Positions 49,637 to 57,115 of a stretch of 64,000 nucleotides of DNA are shown here, one piece after another (positions within the stretch are counted from its first letter, which is position 1; each line of letters opens with the position of its first letter). The stretch lies in assembly GCF_024756275.1 (NCBI RefSeq), contig NZ_JANUGQ010000011.1:1-64000 (forward strand). The letters are read 5' to 3'. Made by a program: the position numbers and the translations under genes. Below the pieces are notes generated by a model. It was not told where the DNA came from. It saw nothing but the letters and a program-made list of their open reading frames with translations, and ran no database searches. Origin of the DNA: Streptomyces pyxinae. Its GTDB lineage: Bacteria; Actinomycetota; Actinomycetes; Streptomycetales; Streptomycetaceae.

Positions 49637-50315
49637 GGGCGGCGGTGCCGTCCGCCGCCGCCGCCGCGTCGGCCGGCGGTTGCGGCCGCCGGGCCCGGAC
49701 ACAGCGCCACATCTCCTCCGCGTACGGCAGTACGACGAACAGCCCGACCCCGGCGGCCACCGCGCCCAGATAGGGGGCGGGCAGCGGCCGGTCCTTGGGC
49801 ACCAGCCGCCAGTCGTCCGGGCGCCGGTGGGCGCGCGAGAAGCCGGCCCGCACCCGGTCCCAGTGCAGACACGCGGTGAACGCGGCGGCGGTGAGCGGCA
49901 GCACCTCCAGGAAGCTGTGGATGTGCTGCTCCACCGGCCGTACCTCGCGCTCCTCCACGGCCATGGACACGTCCCACAGCGCGGTGGCGCCATGGGCCAG
50001 GGCGGCGCCGCCCATCAGGGAGAGGACCAGCGGATTCACCTTGGCGGTCAGGGCCGCCACCACCGGGACACCCGCCTCGGTCATCATCAGCGCGTGCACC
50101 GCCGACTCCCGGACCCCGGTGGTGTGTTCGATACCGGTGCGCCGGTGCATGATCCAGTCGGCTACCGCCGGGACGAACCAGAGCGGCAGCACGCCGTACA
50201 TCAGGAACCGGCGGCTGGCGTTCTCCACGTCGTCTGCGCCCGCCGGCACCCGCAGCGGCGGGCCGGACCGCCAGTGGCGCCAGCGGGACAGGGTGGTGCG
50301 GCGGCGGATGCGCAT
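49623..50315 (-). CDS. Integral membrane protein with conserved His residues
   Basis: 230 aa with about five TM segments. It includes LMYGVLPLWFVPAVADWIMHRR, VNPLVLSLMGGAALAHGATALWDVSMA, VEQHIHSFLEVLPLTAAAF and LGAVAAGVGLFVVLPYAEEM. His and Asp residues at membrane borders (DWIMHRR, HATHALMM-like, EQHIHSF) suggest metal or haem contact, but the family is not recognised. It precedes and overlaps the SMP-30 gene, so the two probably act together. ATG 50315 precedes a basic leader. Confidence 0.8.
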   Translation of the reverse strand: MRIRRRTTLSRWRHWRSGPPLRVPAGADDVENASRRFLMYGVLPLWFVPAVADWIMHRRTGIEHTTGVRESAVHALMMTEAGVPVVAALTAKVNPLVLSLMGGAALAHGATALWDVSMAVEEREVRPVEQHIHSFLEVLPLTAAAFTACLHWDRVRAGFSRAHRRPDDWRLVPKDRPLPAPYLGAVAAGVGLFVVLPYAEEMWRCVRARRPQPPADAAAAADGTAAHAAA

Positions 50316-50536
50316 GGGCTCCCCTTCTCGGCTTTCCCGGCGGCGGTGTCCCGGCGGGCGGGGCCGCCGTCCGCCCTGGTGGCGGGCGGTGGGGTGGCGG
50401 CCCGGAAGACGGGCCGACGGGTGCCCCGGGGGCCGGTGCCGAAACCCGTGTGTATGGCAGGCATGTTCTCCCCGATCCCGGGAAGACGCATGAGGACCGG
50501 CTCTGTCCGCCGGCTGCCTGCCGAAGGGTTGTCTCC

Positions 50537-50788
50537 GTGCCGCTGTCCGATCCCCGCCAGCTCCGGCTCCTGCTCGCCCGGTACGCGGACCTGCGCATCG
50601 CCCAGGTGCGCGGGGAGCGCCGCCGCCCGGGCGACCTGGAGGAACTGGTCGCCACCCTCTGCGCGGTCACCGGCACCGCGCACATCGACGAGGCGGTGGC
50701 CGCGGCCGACGCCCTGCTGGCCGAGACCGGCCGGCCCGCCCGCCGGGCCCGCACCGCGCCGGGCGCCGCCCCGCTGCTGGCGGCCTGA
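50537..50788 (+). CDS. DUF5133 small protein
   Basis: 83 aa. Its pattern (PLSDPRQLRLLLARYADLRIAQ, then LEELVATLCAVTGTAHIDEAVAAADALLAE) matches the small helical DUF5133 family confined to Streptomyces relatives. No function is known. GTG 50537 is chosen because GAAGGG lies 8 nt upstream and it begins at the family start; an ATG-like start at 50450 would add 29 unrelated residues. Confidence 0.8.
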   Translation: MPLSDPRQLRLLLARYADLRIAQVRGERRRPGDLEELVATLCAVTGTAHIDEAVAAADALLAETGRPARRARTAPGAAPLLAA

Positions 50789-51154
50789 CTTCACGCTCCC
50801 GGCACCCGGCGGTGGTCCCGGCGGCCCGACCGCCCGGCACGCTTCTTCCGTCCGCTCCCCGGCGCACCGGGCAGGCGGCTGCGGGCTGCCCGGCCGGACC
50901 GGCGCGCGGGGGCGGCCCCACCGCGAGGCCCCACTTCCGCGCTGCCCGCCTCCCGGGTTCGCCGGGCAGGTGGCCGAAGGGACGGACGCCAGGTGTACGG
51001 CGGTGATCCGGGGGCACCGGGATGCGCGGGTCACCCCGCGAGGCGAGAGTGGGGAACGGGCCGGGTGCCGCGTCGGCGCCCACCCGTCCGCCGTCGGCGC
51101 GCGACCCGTACACCAGGAGCATTCCGGGCGAGGCCCGGGCGAGGAGCGCCGTCG
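50789..51154. other. Intergenic region, no gene seen
   Basis: 366 bp upstream of the ACAD operon. All frames through it encode low-complexity sequence. GAGGAGCG just before 51155 is the ribosome binding site of the next gene; the operon promoter should lie here but cannot be pinned down. Confidence 0.4.
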
Positions 51155-52243
51155 ATGCACGAACTGACCCTGCCGCCGTTGAGCGACGCACCCGATCCGG
51201 GTGCCGCCGGCGGGCCCGACGCCGTGTCCGTCCGGCGCGCGGCCGCCGCCGGCTTCGTCCGGTACGCCGACGCCCTGGCGGCCGGGGCGGCCGACTGCCC
51301 GCTGCCCGGGAGCGGGCGCACCCCGGCGCGGTTCGACGCGCTGGCCGGGGTGGCGCGGGAGGACCTGTGCGCGGCCCGGCTGGTGGAGGGCCACCTCGAC
51401 GCCGCCGCGATCCTGGCCGAACTGGGTGGCGAGCCGGTACGGCCCGGCGAGTACTGGGGTGTCTGGGCCGCCGAGCCACCCGGTTCCGGCCTCACCGCCA
51501 CCCGCACCCCGGACGGCTGGGTGCTCGACGGCCTCAAGCAGTACTGCTCCGGCGCGCACACCTGCACCCACGCCCTGGTCACCGCGCGCGCCGAGGACGG
51601 GCGGCGGCTCTTCGCCGTACGCACCGGCATACCCGGCACACCCGGCGGGGACGGGCACGGCGCGGACCGGACGGAAGGGCCCGGCTGCCGGCCGGTGCCC
51701 GGGACCTGGCCGGCCGTCGGCATGGCCGGCAGCGACAGCCCGGACGTCCGCTTCACCCGGGTGCCCGCCGTGCCGGTCGGCGGGGTGGAGGAGTATCTGA
51801 CCCGGCCCGGCTTCCACCACGGCGGTGTGGGCGTGGCCGCCTGCTGGTACGGCGGGGCGCGGGCCGTCGCCCGGGTGCTCTTCGAACGGGCCGGGCGGCG
51901 CCCCGATCCGTACACCGACGCCCACGCCGGAGCGGTCGATCTGCGGCTGCACACCGCCGGTACGGTGCTCCGCCGGGCGGCCGAGGAGATCGACGCCGAC
52001 CCGCTCGACACCACCGGAACCGCCGCGCTCCGCGCCCTGCGGGTGCGGGCCCTGGTGGCCGAGGTCTGCACCGGGGTGCTGGACGAGGTGGGCCGGGCCA
52101 CCGGCGCCGGGCCGCTCTGCCACGACGAGCGGCACGCCCGGGCCGCCGCCGACCTCGCCGTCTATGTGCGCCAGCACCACGCGGAGCGGGACCTCGCCAC
52201 ACTGGGCGGGCTGGTCGCGCGCGCTGGCGGGGCCGGCCGGTGA
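51155..52243 (+). CDS. Acyl-CoA dehydrogenase-like flavoprotein
   Basis: 362 aa, shorter than typical acyl-CoA dehydrogenases (about 380-400). It has ACAD blocks: WGVWAAEPPGSGLTATRTPDGWVLDGLKQYCSGAH (FAD/substrate region), PAVGMAGSDSPDVRFTRVPAV, and a helical C-terminal domain with CHDERHARAAADLAVYVRQHHAERDL. The catalytic Glu typical of fatty acyl-CoA members is not evident. It is the first gene of a four-gene unit with 4-nt overlaps, so it probably modifies a product of that pathway rather than fatty acids. ATG 51155 has GAGGAGCG upstream. Confidence 0.85.
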   Translation: MHELTLPPLSDAPDPGAAGGPDAVSVRRAAAAGFVRYADALAAGAADCPLPGSGRTPARFDALAGVAREDLCAARLVEGHLDAAAILAELGGEPVRPGEYWGVWAAEPPGSGLTATRTPDGWVLDGLKQYCSGAHTCTHALVTARAEDGRRLFAVRTGIPGTPGGDGHGADRTEGPGCRPVPGTWPAVGMAGSDSPDVRFTRVPAVPVGGVEEYLTRPGFHHGGVGVAACWYGGARAVARVLFERAGRRPDPYTDAHAGAVDLRLHTAGTVLRRAAEEIDADPLDTTGTAALRALRVRALVAEVCTGVLDEVGRATGAGPLCHDERHARAAADLAVYVRQHHAERDLATLGGLVARAGGAGR

Positions 52244-53049
52244 CCGCGACCCAGAGCCCGGGCGCCGGGGCGGACACCGTGGCGAGCACCGGGCCGGAGA
52301 CCGATGGGTACGCCGACCCGATCCAGGCGCCCGGCACCGACGAGGAGCGCTGGCGCCGGTGGGACGGCTGGGCCCGGCTCCCGGAGTGTGAACTGCCGGG
52401 CGAGGGGCGGGTCGTGGTGGTGGCCGCCCACCCGGACGACGAGGTGCTGGGCATGGGCGGCACCCTCGCCCGGCTGGTGGCGGCCGGACTCACGGTGACC
52501 GTGGTGTCGGTCACCGACGGCGAGGGCTCCCACCCCGGCTCCACCCGGCTGGCACCGGACCGCCTCGCCGAGCTGCGCGCCCGCGAACTGCGGGAGGCGC
52601 TGGGCGAGTTGGGCGCGGAGAAAGCCGAAGTGGTCCGGCTCGGGCTGCCCGACACCGGAGTGGCCGCCCATGAGGACTGGCTCACCGAGGAGTTGGCGGC
52701 GCTGCTGCCGGACGCGGCGCTCTGCCTGGCGCCCTGGACCGGGGATGTGCACGGCGACCACGAGGCGGCCGGACGCGCGGCGGTGGCCGCCGCCCGGGAG
52801 GCGTCGGTGCGGTGTCTGCTCTATCCGGTGTGGCTCTGGCACTGGGCCCGGCCGGACGACCCCCGGGTGCCCTGGGAGCGGGCCGCCCGGCTGCCCCTGC
52901 CGCCCGGGGCCCTGGCCCGCAAGCGCGCCGCCGTCGGCCGGTTCGCCAGCCAGATCCGGCCGCTCGGCCCCGCCCCCGAGGACGCCGCCGTGCTGCCGCC
53001 CGGGGAACTGGCCCACCATCTGCGCGACTGGGAGGTGGTGTTCGGATGA
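52240..53049 (+). CDS. PIG-L/LmbE-family deacetylase
   Basis: 269 aa. The zinc site is clear: AAHPDDEVLGMGG (AHPDDE), and WTGDVHGDHEAAGRAA (HxDH). PIG-L enzymes deacetylate GlcNAc-type sugars, mycothiol intermediates or natural products. The GTG at 52240 overlaps the ACAD stop by GTGA, and its stop overlaps the methyltransferase start by ATGA. With a glycosyltransferase in the same unit, an amino-sugar substrate is reasonable. Confidence 0.92.
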   Translation: MTATQSPGAGADTVASTGPETDGYADPIQAPGTDEERWRRWDGWARLPECELPGEGRVVVVAAHPDDEVLGMGGTLARLVAAGLTVTVVSVTDGEGSHPGSTRLAPDRLAELRARELREALGELGAEKAEVVRLGLPDTGVAAHEDWLTEELAALLPDAALCLAPWTGDVHGDHEAAGRAAVAAAREASVRCLLYPVWLWHWARPDDPRVPWERAARLPLPPGALARKRAAVGRFASQIRPLGPAPEDAAVLPPGELAHHLRDWEVVFG

Positions 53050-53672
53050 ACCGGCCGCCCACCCCCGACGCCTACTTCGACGGAATGTACCGGGACGCCG
53101 AGGACCCCTGGCGGCTCGCCGAGCGCTGGTACGAGCGGCGCAAGTACGACCTGACCGTCGCCGCGCTGCCGCTGCCCCGCTACCGCCGGGCCTTCGAACC
53201 GGGCTGCTCGGTCGGTGAGCTCACCCGCCGGCTCGCCGCCCGCTGCGACACCGTGCTCGCCTGCGACCGGGTGGAGTCGGCGGTGGAGACCACCCGCCGC
53301 CGCACCGACGGACTGCCCGGGGTGACGGTGCGCCGGCTGCGGATCCCGGAGGAGTGGCCGGAGGGCACCTTCGATCTGATCGTCCTCTCCGAACTCCTCT
53401 ACTACCTGGACGACTCCGCGCTCGACACGCTGCTGGACCGGACGGTGGCGGCGCTGGAACCGGGCGGCACGCTGGTCACCGTCCACTGGGACCACCCGGT
53501 GGACGAGCACCTGACCACCGGCACCGGAATCGCCCGGCGCCTCGACGGCCGGCCCGGCCTGGACCTGCTGGTGGACCACCGGGAGGAGGACTTCGTCCTC
53601 CAGGTCCACCGGCGGCCGGGCCCGGACGGCCGCCGGGCTCCCGGGGTCGCCGCCCGAGAGGGACTGGTGTGA
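53046..53672 (+). CDS. SAM-dependent methyltransferase (NodS-like)
   Basis: 208 aa. Starts DAYFDGMYRDAEDPWRLAERWYERRKYDL, the opening typical of NodS-like methyltransferases. The SAM-binding motif follows as AFEPGCSVGELTRRLA, then ACDRVESAV, FDLIVLSELLYYL and PGGTLVTVHWDHP. NodS N-methylates a deacetylated glucosamine, which fits neatly with the adjacent PIG-L deacetylase. Start ATG 53046 overlaps the deacetylase (ATGA). Confidence 0.92.
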   Translation: MNRPPTPDAYFDGMYRDAEDPWRLAERWYERRKYDLTVAALPLPRYRRAFEPGCSVGELTRRLAARCDTVLACDRVESAVETTRRRTDGLPGVTVRRLRIPEEWPEGTFDLIVLSELLYYLDDSALDTLLDRTVAALEPGGTLVTVHWDHPVDEHLTTGTGIARRLDGRPGLDLLVDHREEDFVLQVHRRPGPDGRRAPGVAAREGLV

Positions 53673-54388
53673 TCCCGGAGGCCGTCGCCGTCGTCGTACC
53701 GGCCCACGACGAGGAGGCGCTGCTGCCCGCCGCGCTGGCCGCGCTCGCGACCGCCGCCGCCCACCCGGAGCTGGCAGGCATCCCGGTGCGGACCGTGGTG
53801 GTGGCGGACGCCTGCCGGGACCGTACGGCGGCGCTCGCCCGGGAGGCCGGGGCCCTGGTCCTCGTCACCGACTGCCGCAATCCGGGCCGGGCCCGGGCGG
53901 CCGGCGTCCGGTACGCCCTGGACCGGTTCGCCGGCGAGGCGGCCGGGGACCCGGGGGCCGTCTGGCTCACCACCACGGACGCCGACAGCGTCGTACCGTC
54001 CCGCTGGCTCGCGTACCAGCTCGCCCGGGCCCGGGACGGCTGGCAGGCGGTGGTCGGCACCGTCGTCCTGCCGGTGGCCTCCCCGCTCGCGGAGCCGCAC
54101 CGGGCGCTCTACGAGGCGACCCGGCCCGCCGACGGCACGGTCTGGCACCACCCGCATGTGCACGGCGCCAACCTGGGCGTCCGGGCCGCCGCCTATCTGG
54201 ACGTGGGCGGCTTCCCGCCGCTCGCCACCGGGGAGGACCGGGCCCTGGTGGAGGCGCTGGACCGCCGGGGCCACCGGGTGCTGCGCACGGCCGGCTGCCC
54301 GGTCCTCACCTCGCCCCGGCTGCGCGCCCGGGCCCGGGACGGCTTCGGCGCCTATCTCTCCGCCATGCCCGACCCGGCCGGCGCCTGA
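53669..54388 (+). CDS. Family 2 glycosyltransferase
   Basis: 239 aa GT-A fold: AVAVVVPAHDEEALLPAAL at the start, VVVADACRDRTAALAREAG, metal motif TTTDADSVVPSRWLAYQLA (DAD), and HPHVHGANLGVRAAAYLDVGGFPPLATGEDRALV (acceptor and ED region). No TM helix. GTG 53669 overlaps the methyltransferase stop by 4 nt. It would transfer a sugar from a nucleotide donor in the same pathway as the ACAD, deacetylase and methyltransferase. A strong terminator follows. Confidence 0.92.
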   Translation: MIPEAVAVVVPAHDEEALLPAALAALATAAAHPELAGIPVRTVVVADACRDRTAALAREAGALVLVTDCRNPGRARAAGVRYALDRFAGEAAGDPGAVWLTTTDADSVVPSRWLAYQLARARDGWQAVVGTVVLPVASPLAEPHRALYEATRPADGTVWHHPHVHGANLGVRAAAYLDVGGFPPLATGEDRALVEALDRRGHRVLRTAGCPVLTSPRLRARARDGFGAYLSAMPDPAGA

Positions 54389-54391
54389 CGT

Positions 54392-54436
54392 CCGGCGGGA
54401 CGGCCGGCGCCCGAGCGGGGCCGGCCGTCCCGCCGG
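54392..54436. terminator. Strong bidirectional hairpin terminator
   Basis: A perfect 17-bp stem: 54392-54408 (CCGGCGGGACGGCCGGC) with 54420-54436, 11-nt loop. It starts 4 nt after the glycosyltransferase stop and lies 43 nt from the end of the convergent CBS gene, so it can serve both. Confidence 0.9.
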
Positions 54437-54478
54437 ACAGGAGCGGGAGCGGCGGTGGGTGCGGCGCGGGAGCGGGGC

Positions 54479-55129
54479 TCAGGGGCCCGGCCGGCCGGCG
54501 CCAGGGGTGCTGACCACCCCGGTGACACCGTCGATCCGCCAGAGCGAACGGAGCAGCGTGGTGGCGTCCCGGCCCGCGCGTCCGCCGCCGGCCAGGGTGA
54601 CCAGACCGTCCCGGACGGCCACGGTCAGCTCCCCGGGCCGCAGCCCCGGCGCGTGCGCGCGGACCTCGGCGCAGACCTCGTCCCGGATCTCCTCGTCGGT
54701 CCGCAGGAAGACCCGCAGCAGATCCCGGCGGGTGGTGATGCCGATCAGCCGGTCCTCCGCGTCCACCACCGGCAGCCGGTCGATCCGGCGGCGCTCCATC
54801 ACCCGGGCCGCGTCCCGCACCCGCTGCTCGGGGTGGACGGTGACGGCCGGCGAGGTCATCAGCTCCCGGGCGACCACCGCGCGGGCGCGACCGGCCGGAC
54901 CGGCGGTGCCCCGGGCCACATCGGTACGGGACACCACCCCGACGACCCGGTCCTCGGCGTCCAGCACCGGTACCCCGGTGATCCGGTGGCCGGCGAGCAA
55001 CCCCGCCACCTCTTCGGCGGGTGTGTCGGGTCGTACGCGGACGACCTCCCGGGTCATCATCTCGCCCACCGTGCGGTCGCGCGGGGCGCCCGGGAGCTGA
55101 GCGGACGGAGGGGGTGCGGACAGGGCCAT
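54479..55129 (-). CDS. CBS-CBS-BON domain stress protein
   Basis: 216 aa. Two CBS motifs: VGEMMTREVVRVRPDTPAEEVAGLLAGHRITGVPVLD...VGVVSRTDV, and ELMTSPAVTVHPEQRVRDAARVMERRRIDRLPVVD...IGITTRRDLL. A C-terminal BON domain follows (VCAEVRAHAPGLRPGELTVAVRDGLVTLAG). CBS pairs bind adenylates, and BON domains bind lipid or membranes. Such proteins are typical of DevR/DosR-type dormancy regulons. ATG 55129 has GGAGGAGAG upstream. Confidence 0.93.
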   Translation of the reverse strand: MALSAPPPSAQLPGAPRDRTVGEMMTREVVRVRPDTPAEEVAGLLAGHRITGVPVLDAEDRVVGVVSRTDVARGTAGPAGRARAVVARELMTSPAVTVHPEQRVRDAARVMERRRIDRLPVVDAEDRLIGITTRRDLLRVFLRTDEEIRDEVCAEVRAHAPGLRPGELTVAVRDGLVTLAGGGRAGRDATTLLRSLWRIDGVTGVVSTPGAGRPGP

Positions 55130-55349
55130 GACGGTGCTCTCCTCCGGGCGGCCGGTGGGTCGGTGTTCGGTGCGAGGACCACGGACGGCGAGTGCCGCCG
55201 TATGTCCAGACTCGCGTGCCACCGGGGCGGACGGGAGGTCCGGACGGGGACGGGGCGGAGGGCTGAACGTCCCCGCCGGCCGGGCACTCCGGACCGCCTC
55301 CGGCCGGGCATCCGGACCGCCACCGACCCGGCGACCGACCGGCCGGCTG

Positions 55350-55886
55350 TCACCCGGCGCCGGTGTCCAGGGCGAGCGCCACCGGCGGTACGGGGGCGGC
55401 GCCCAGGGGCCGGGGCTCGGTTCCGGCGGCGTCCAGCCGGAAGCCGGTCACCAGGTCCGGCCGGATGCGCAGCGCGGCGGTCATCGGCCGGTCCACCCAG
55501 GGGCGCAGCAGCGCCGAGTAGCGCTCCAGCTCCCGGGGGTCGTCCACCCGCCGGACGTAACCGGTGACCATCACGCTCCAGCCGAGGTGGGTCAGCGGGT
55601 CGATGCAGTCGGCCTCGTAGGCCACCACGGTGCCGGGGGTGTCACCGGGCGCGCCGAGCGAGGCCAGAGTGGCCCCGTCGTGCACCCGGATCACCACGTC
55701 CGTGCCGTCCAGCACATGGTTGACCGGGCGCACGGCGGGCAGCGCGTGCTCGGTGAAGACCACCCGGCCCAGCGAGACGCTGCCCAGCAGCCACAGGGCC
55801 TCGGCGCGATTCAGCGGGCTCATCCGGCGCGGTGCGACGGCCTCGGGGGCCGGGGCCACCGGCCGGGCGGTAAGACGCTTGTCCAT
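55350..55886 (-). CDS. Pyridoxamine 5'-phosphate oxidase-like flavin/F420-binding protein
   Basis: About 178 aa. The split-barrel fold is seen in ALWLLGSVSLGRVVFTEHALPAVRPVNHVLDG, VVIRVHDGATLASL, VVAYEADCIDPLTHLGWSVMVTGYVRRVDDP. This is the PNPOx-like family abundant in mycobacterial and Streptomyces dormancy regulons (Rv2003c/Rv3131-type neighbourhoods); members bind FMN or F420. ATG 55886 is used; a GTG two codons earlier (55892) is equally possible, and neither has a strong ribosome binding site. Confidence 0.88.
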   Translation of the reverse strand: MDKRLTARPVAPAPEAVAPRRMSPLNRAEALWLLGSVSLGRVVFTEHALPAVRPVNHVLDGTDVVIRVHDGATLASLGAPGDTPGTVVAYEADCIDPLTHLGWSVMVTGYVRRVDDPRELERYSALLRPWVDRPMTAALRIRPDLVTGFRLDAAGTEPRPLGAAPVPPVALALDTGAG

Positions 55887-56100
55887 GGTCACAGGTCACA
55901 CCGGTCGCTTCCGCCTCGGTCGTCCTTCGGTTGGTGCGGCGCCCGGCCGGTCCGCCGGGCCGCCGTGCGGGGCGTCACGGGGCGTCCGTCGGTGCGGCTC
56001 CGCCGGCCGGTCCGGCGGGCGGGAGAGGGTCGTACGACCCGACTCCCCTCAGATGTTCGATCTTCGTACAAGCTCATCAGGTGGAGCCGGGTCGACGCGA

Positions 56101-56114
56101 GGACCACAGGTCCC
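56101..56114. promoter_or_regulatory. Candidate DevR/OsdR-type box 1
   Basis: GGACCACAGGTCCC, a near-palindrome of the form GGRMC-N4-GKCCC with one change from the box at 56122. The two lie 21 bp apart centre to centre, about two helical turns, as expected for tandem binding by a response regulator dimer. Confidence 0.45.
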
Positions 56115-56121
56115 GCCCCCA

Positions 56122-56135
56122 GGGCCGAAGGTCCC
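56122..56135. promoter_or_regulatory. Candidate DevR/OsdR-type box 2
   Basis: GGGCCGAAGGTCCC. The identical 14-mer occurs again at 62344-62357, upstream of adhE. The layout matches the mycobacterial DosR core GGGAC-N4-GTCCC at all but one position. Confidence 0.5.
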
Positions 56136-56192
56136 GGCCGTCCGGCCGGGCCGCTCGTCCGGCTCAGCGGCCGGGGCCCGGGCCGCCGGGGA

Positions 56193-56990
56193 TCAGACCG
56201 CACGGAGCCCGTGCCCGGCGAAGACCGCCCGGGCCGCCGTCGTCTCCGCCTCCGTCGGCACGGGGGTGTGGCGGAGAGGGAAACGCTTGCCCAGCGCCTC
56301 CCACTTGGCGGCGCCCAGCCGGTGGAACGGCAGGATGTCCACCTGCTCCACATTGCCGAGCGAGGCGGCGAAGGCCGCGACGCCCGCCACGTTCTCCGGG
56401 GCGTCGGTCAGCCCCGGGACGAGCACGAACCGCACCCGGACGGTGGTGCCCCGGTCGGCCAGCCGCCGCGCGAAGTCCAGGGTCGGCGCCAGATCCTGGC
56501 CGGTCAGCCGGCGGTAGAGCTCCCGGTTCCAGGACTTGATGTCCAGCAGGACGAGATCGGTGTCGGCGAGCAGCGCGTCGGTGGCCCGGGCGCCGAGGAA
56601 GCCGGAGGTGTCCAGGGCGGTGTGGAAGCCCAGTTCGTGCTTGAACCGGTGCAGCAGCTCGCCCGCGAAGACCGGCTGGAGCAGTGGCTCGCCCCCGCTG
56701 AGGGTGGCGCCGCCACCGGAGGCGGCGATGAAGGTCCGGTACTTCGCCGCCTCCGCCACCAGGGTGTCGGCGGAGGTGCGCCGCCCGGCCCGCATCCGCA
56801 TGGTGTCCGGGTTGTGGCAGTAGAGGCAGCGCAGCGGGCAGCCGGCCAGAAAGGCGACGAACCGGGTGCCGGGACCGTCCACTCCGGTCGACAGGTCCCA
56901 GGAGTGCAGGCTTCCGTTGGCGGGCCGCCGGGTCGCGGCGGCCGCCGTGGTCACGGCGCCGGACGGGGGACGAAGAGGGGCGGCGTCCAT
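56193..56990 (-). CDS. pflA: Pyruvate formate-lyase activating enzyme
   Basis: 265 aa radical-SAM protein. The [4Fe-4S] motif is C51-x3-C55-x2-C58 in AGCPLRCLYCHN. It is followed by SGGGATLSGGEPLLQP (SAM-binding GGE), LDIKSWNRELYRRLTG and RFVLVPGLTDAPENV. It installs the glycyl radical on PflB. ATG 56990 has GGAGG upstream. The gene follows pflB (125-nt gap) on the same strand, the standard order. Its first 25 residues are an extra Pro/Ala leader. Confidence 0.94.
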   Translation of the reverse strand: MDAAPLRPPSGAVTTAAAATRRPANGSLHSWDLSTGVDGPGTRFVAFLAGCPLRCLYCHNPDTMRMRAGRRTSADTLVAEAAKYRTFIAASGGGATLSGGEPLLQPVFAGELLHRFKHELGFHTALDTSGFLGARATDALLADTDLVLLDIKSWNRELYRRLTGQDLAPTLDFARRLADRGTTVRVRFVLVPGLTDAPENVAGVAAFAASLGNVEQVDILPFHRLGAAKWEALGKRFPLRHTPVPTEAETTAARAVFAGHGLRAV

Positions 56991-57115
56991 GGGGACCTCC
57001 GACGGGATGCGGGACGGCGGGGCGGGTGGAGAAGCGGGGAATGGAGGGGCGGGCGCGTGGTGCTCGGGTGAGGGGTCGGCCCCGCGCGCCCGCCCCGGTC
57101 GGTGGGGCGGTGGCC

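Larger units (their letters stand above)
55887..56192. promoter_or_regulatory. Region between pflA and the PNPOx gene, with two palindromes
   Basis: 306 bp upstream of the leftward PNPOx-like gene. An AT-richer patch (GATGTTCGATCTTCGTACAA, about 56051-56070) may hold a promoter. Two DevR-like boxes at 56101-56135 are listed separately. Confidence 0.5.
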
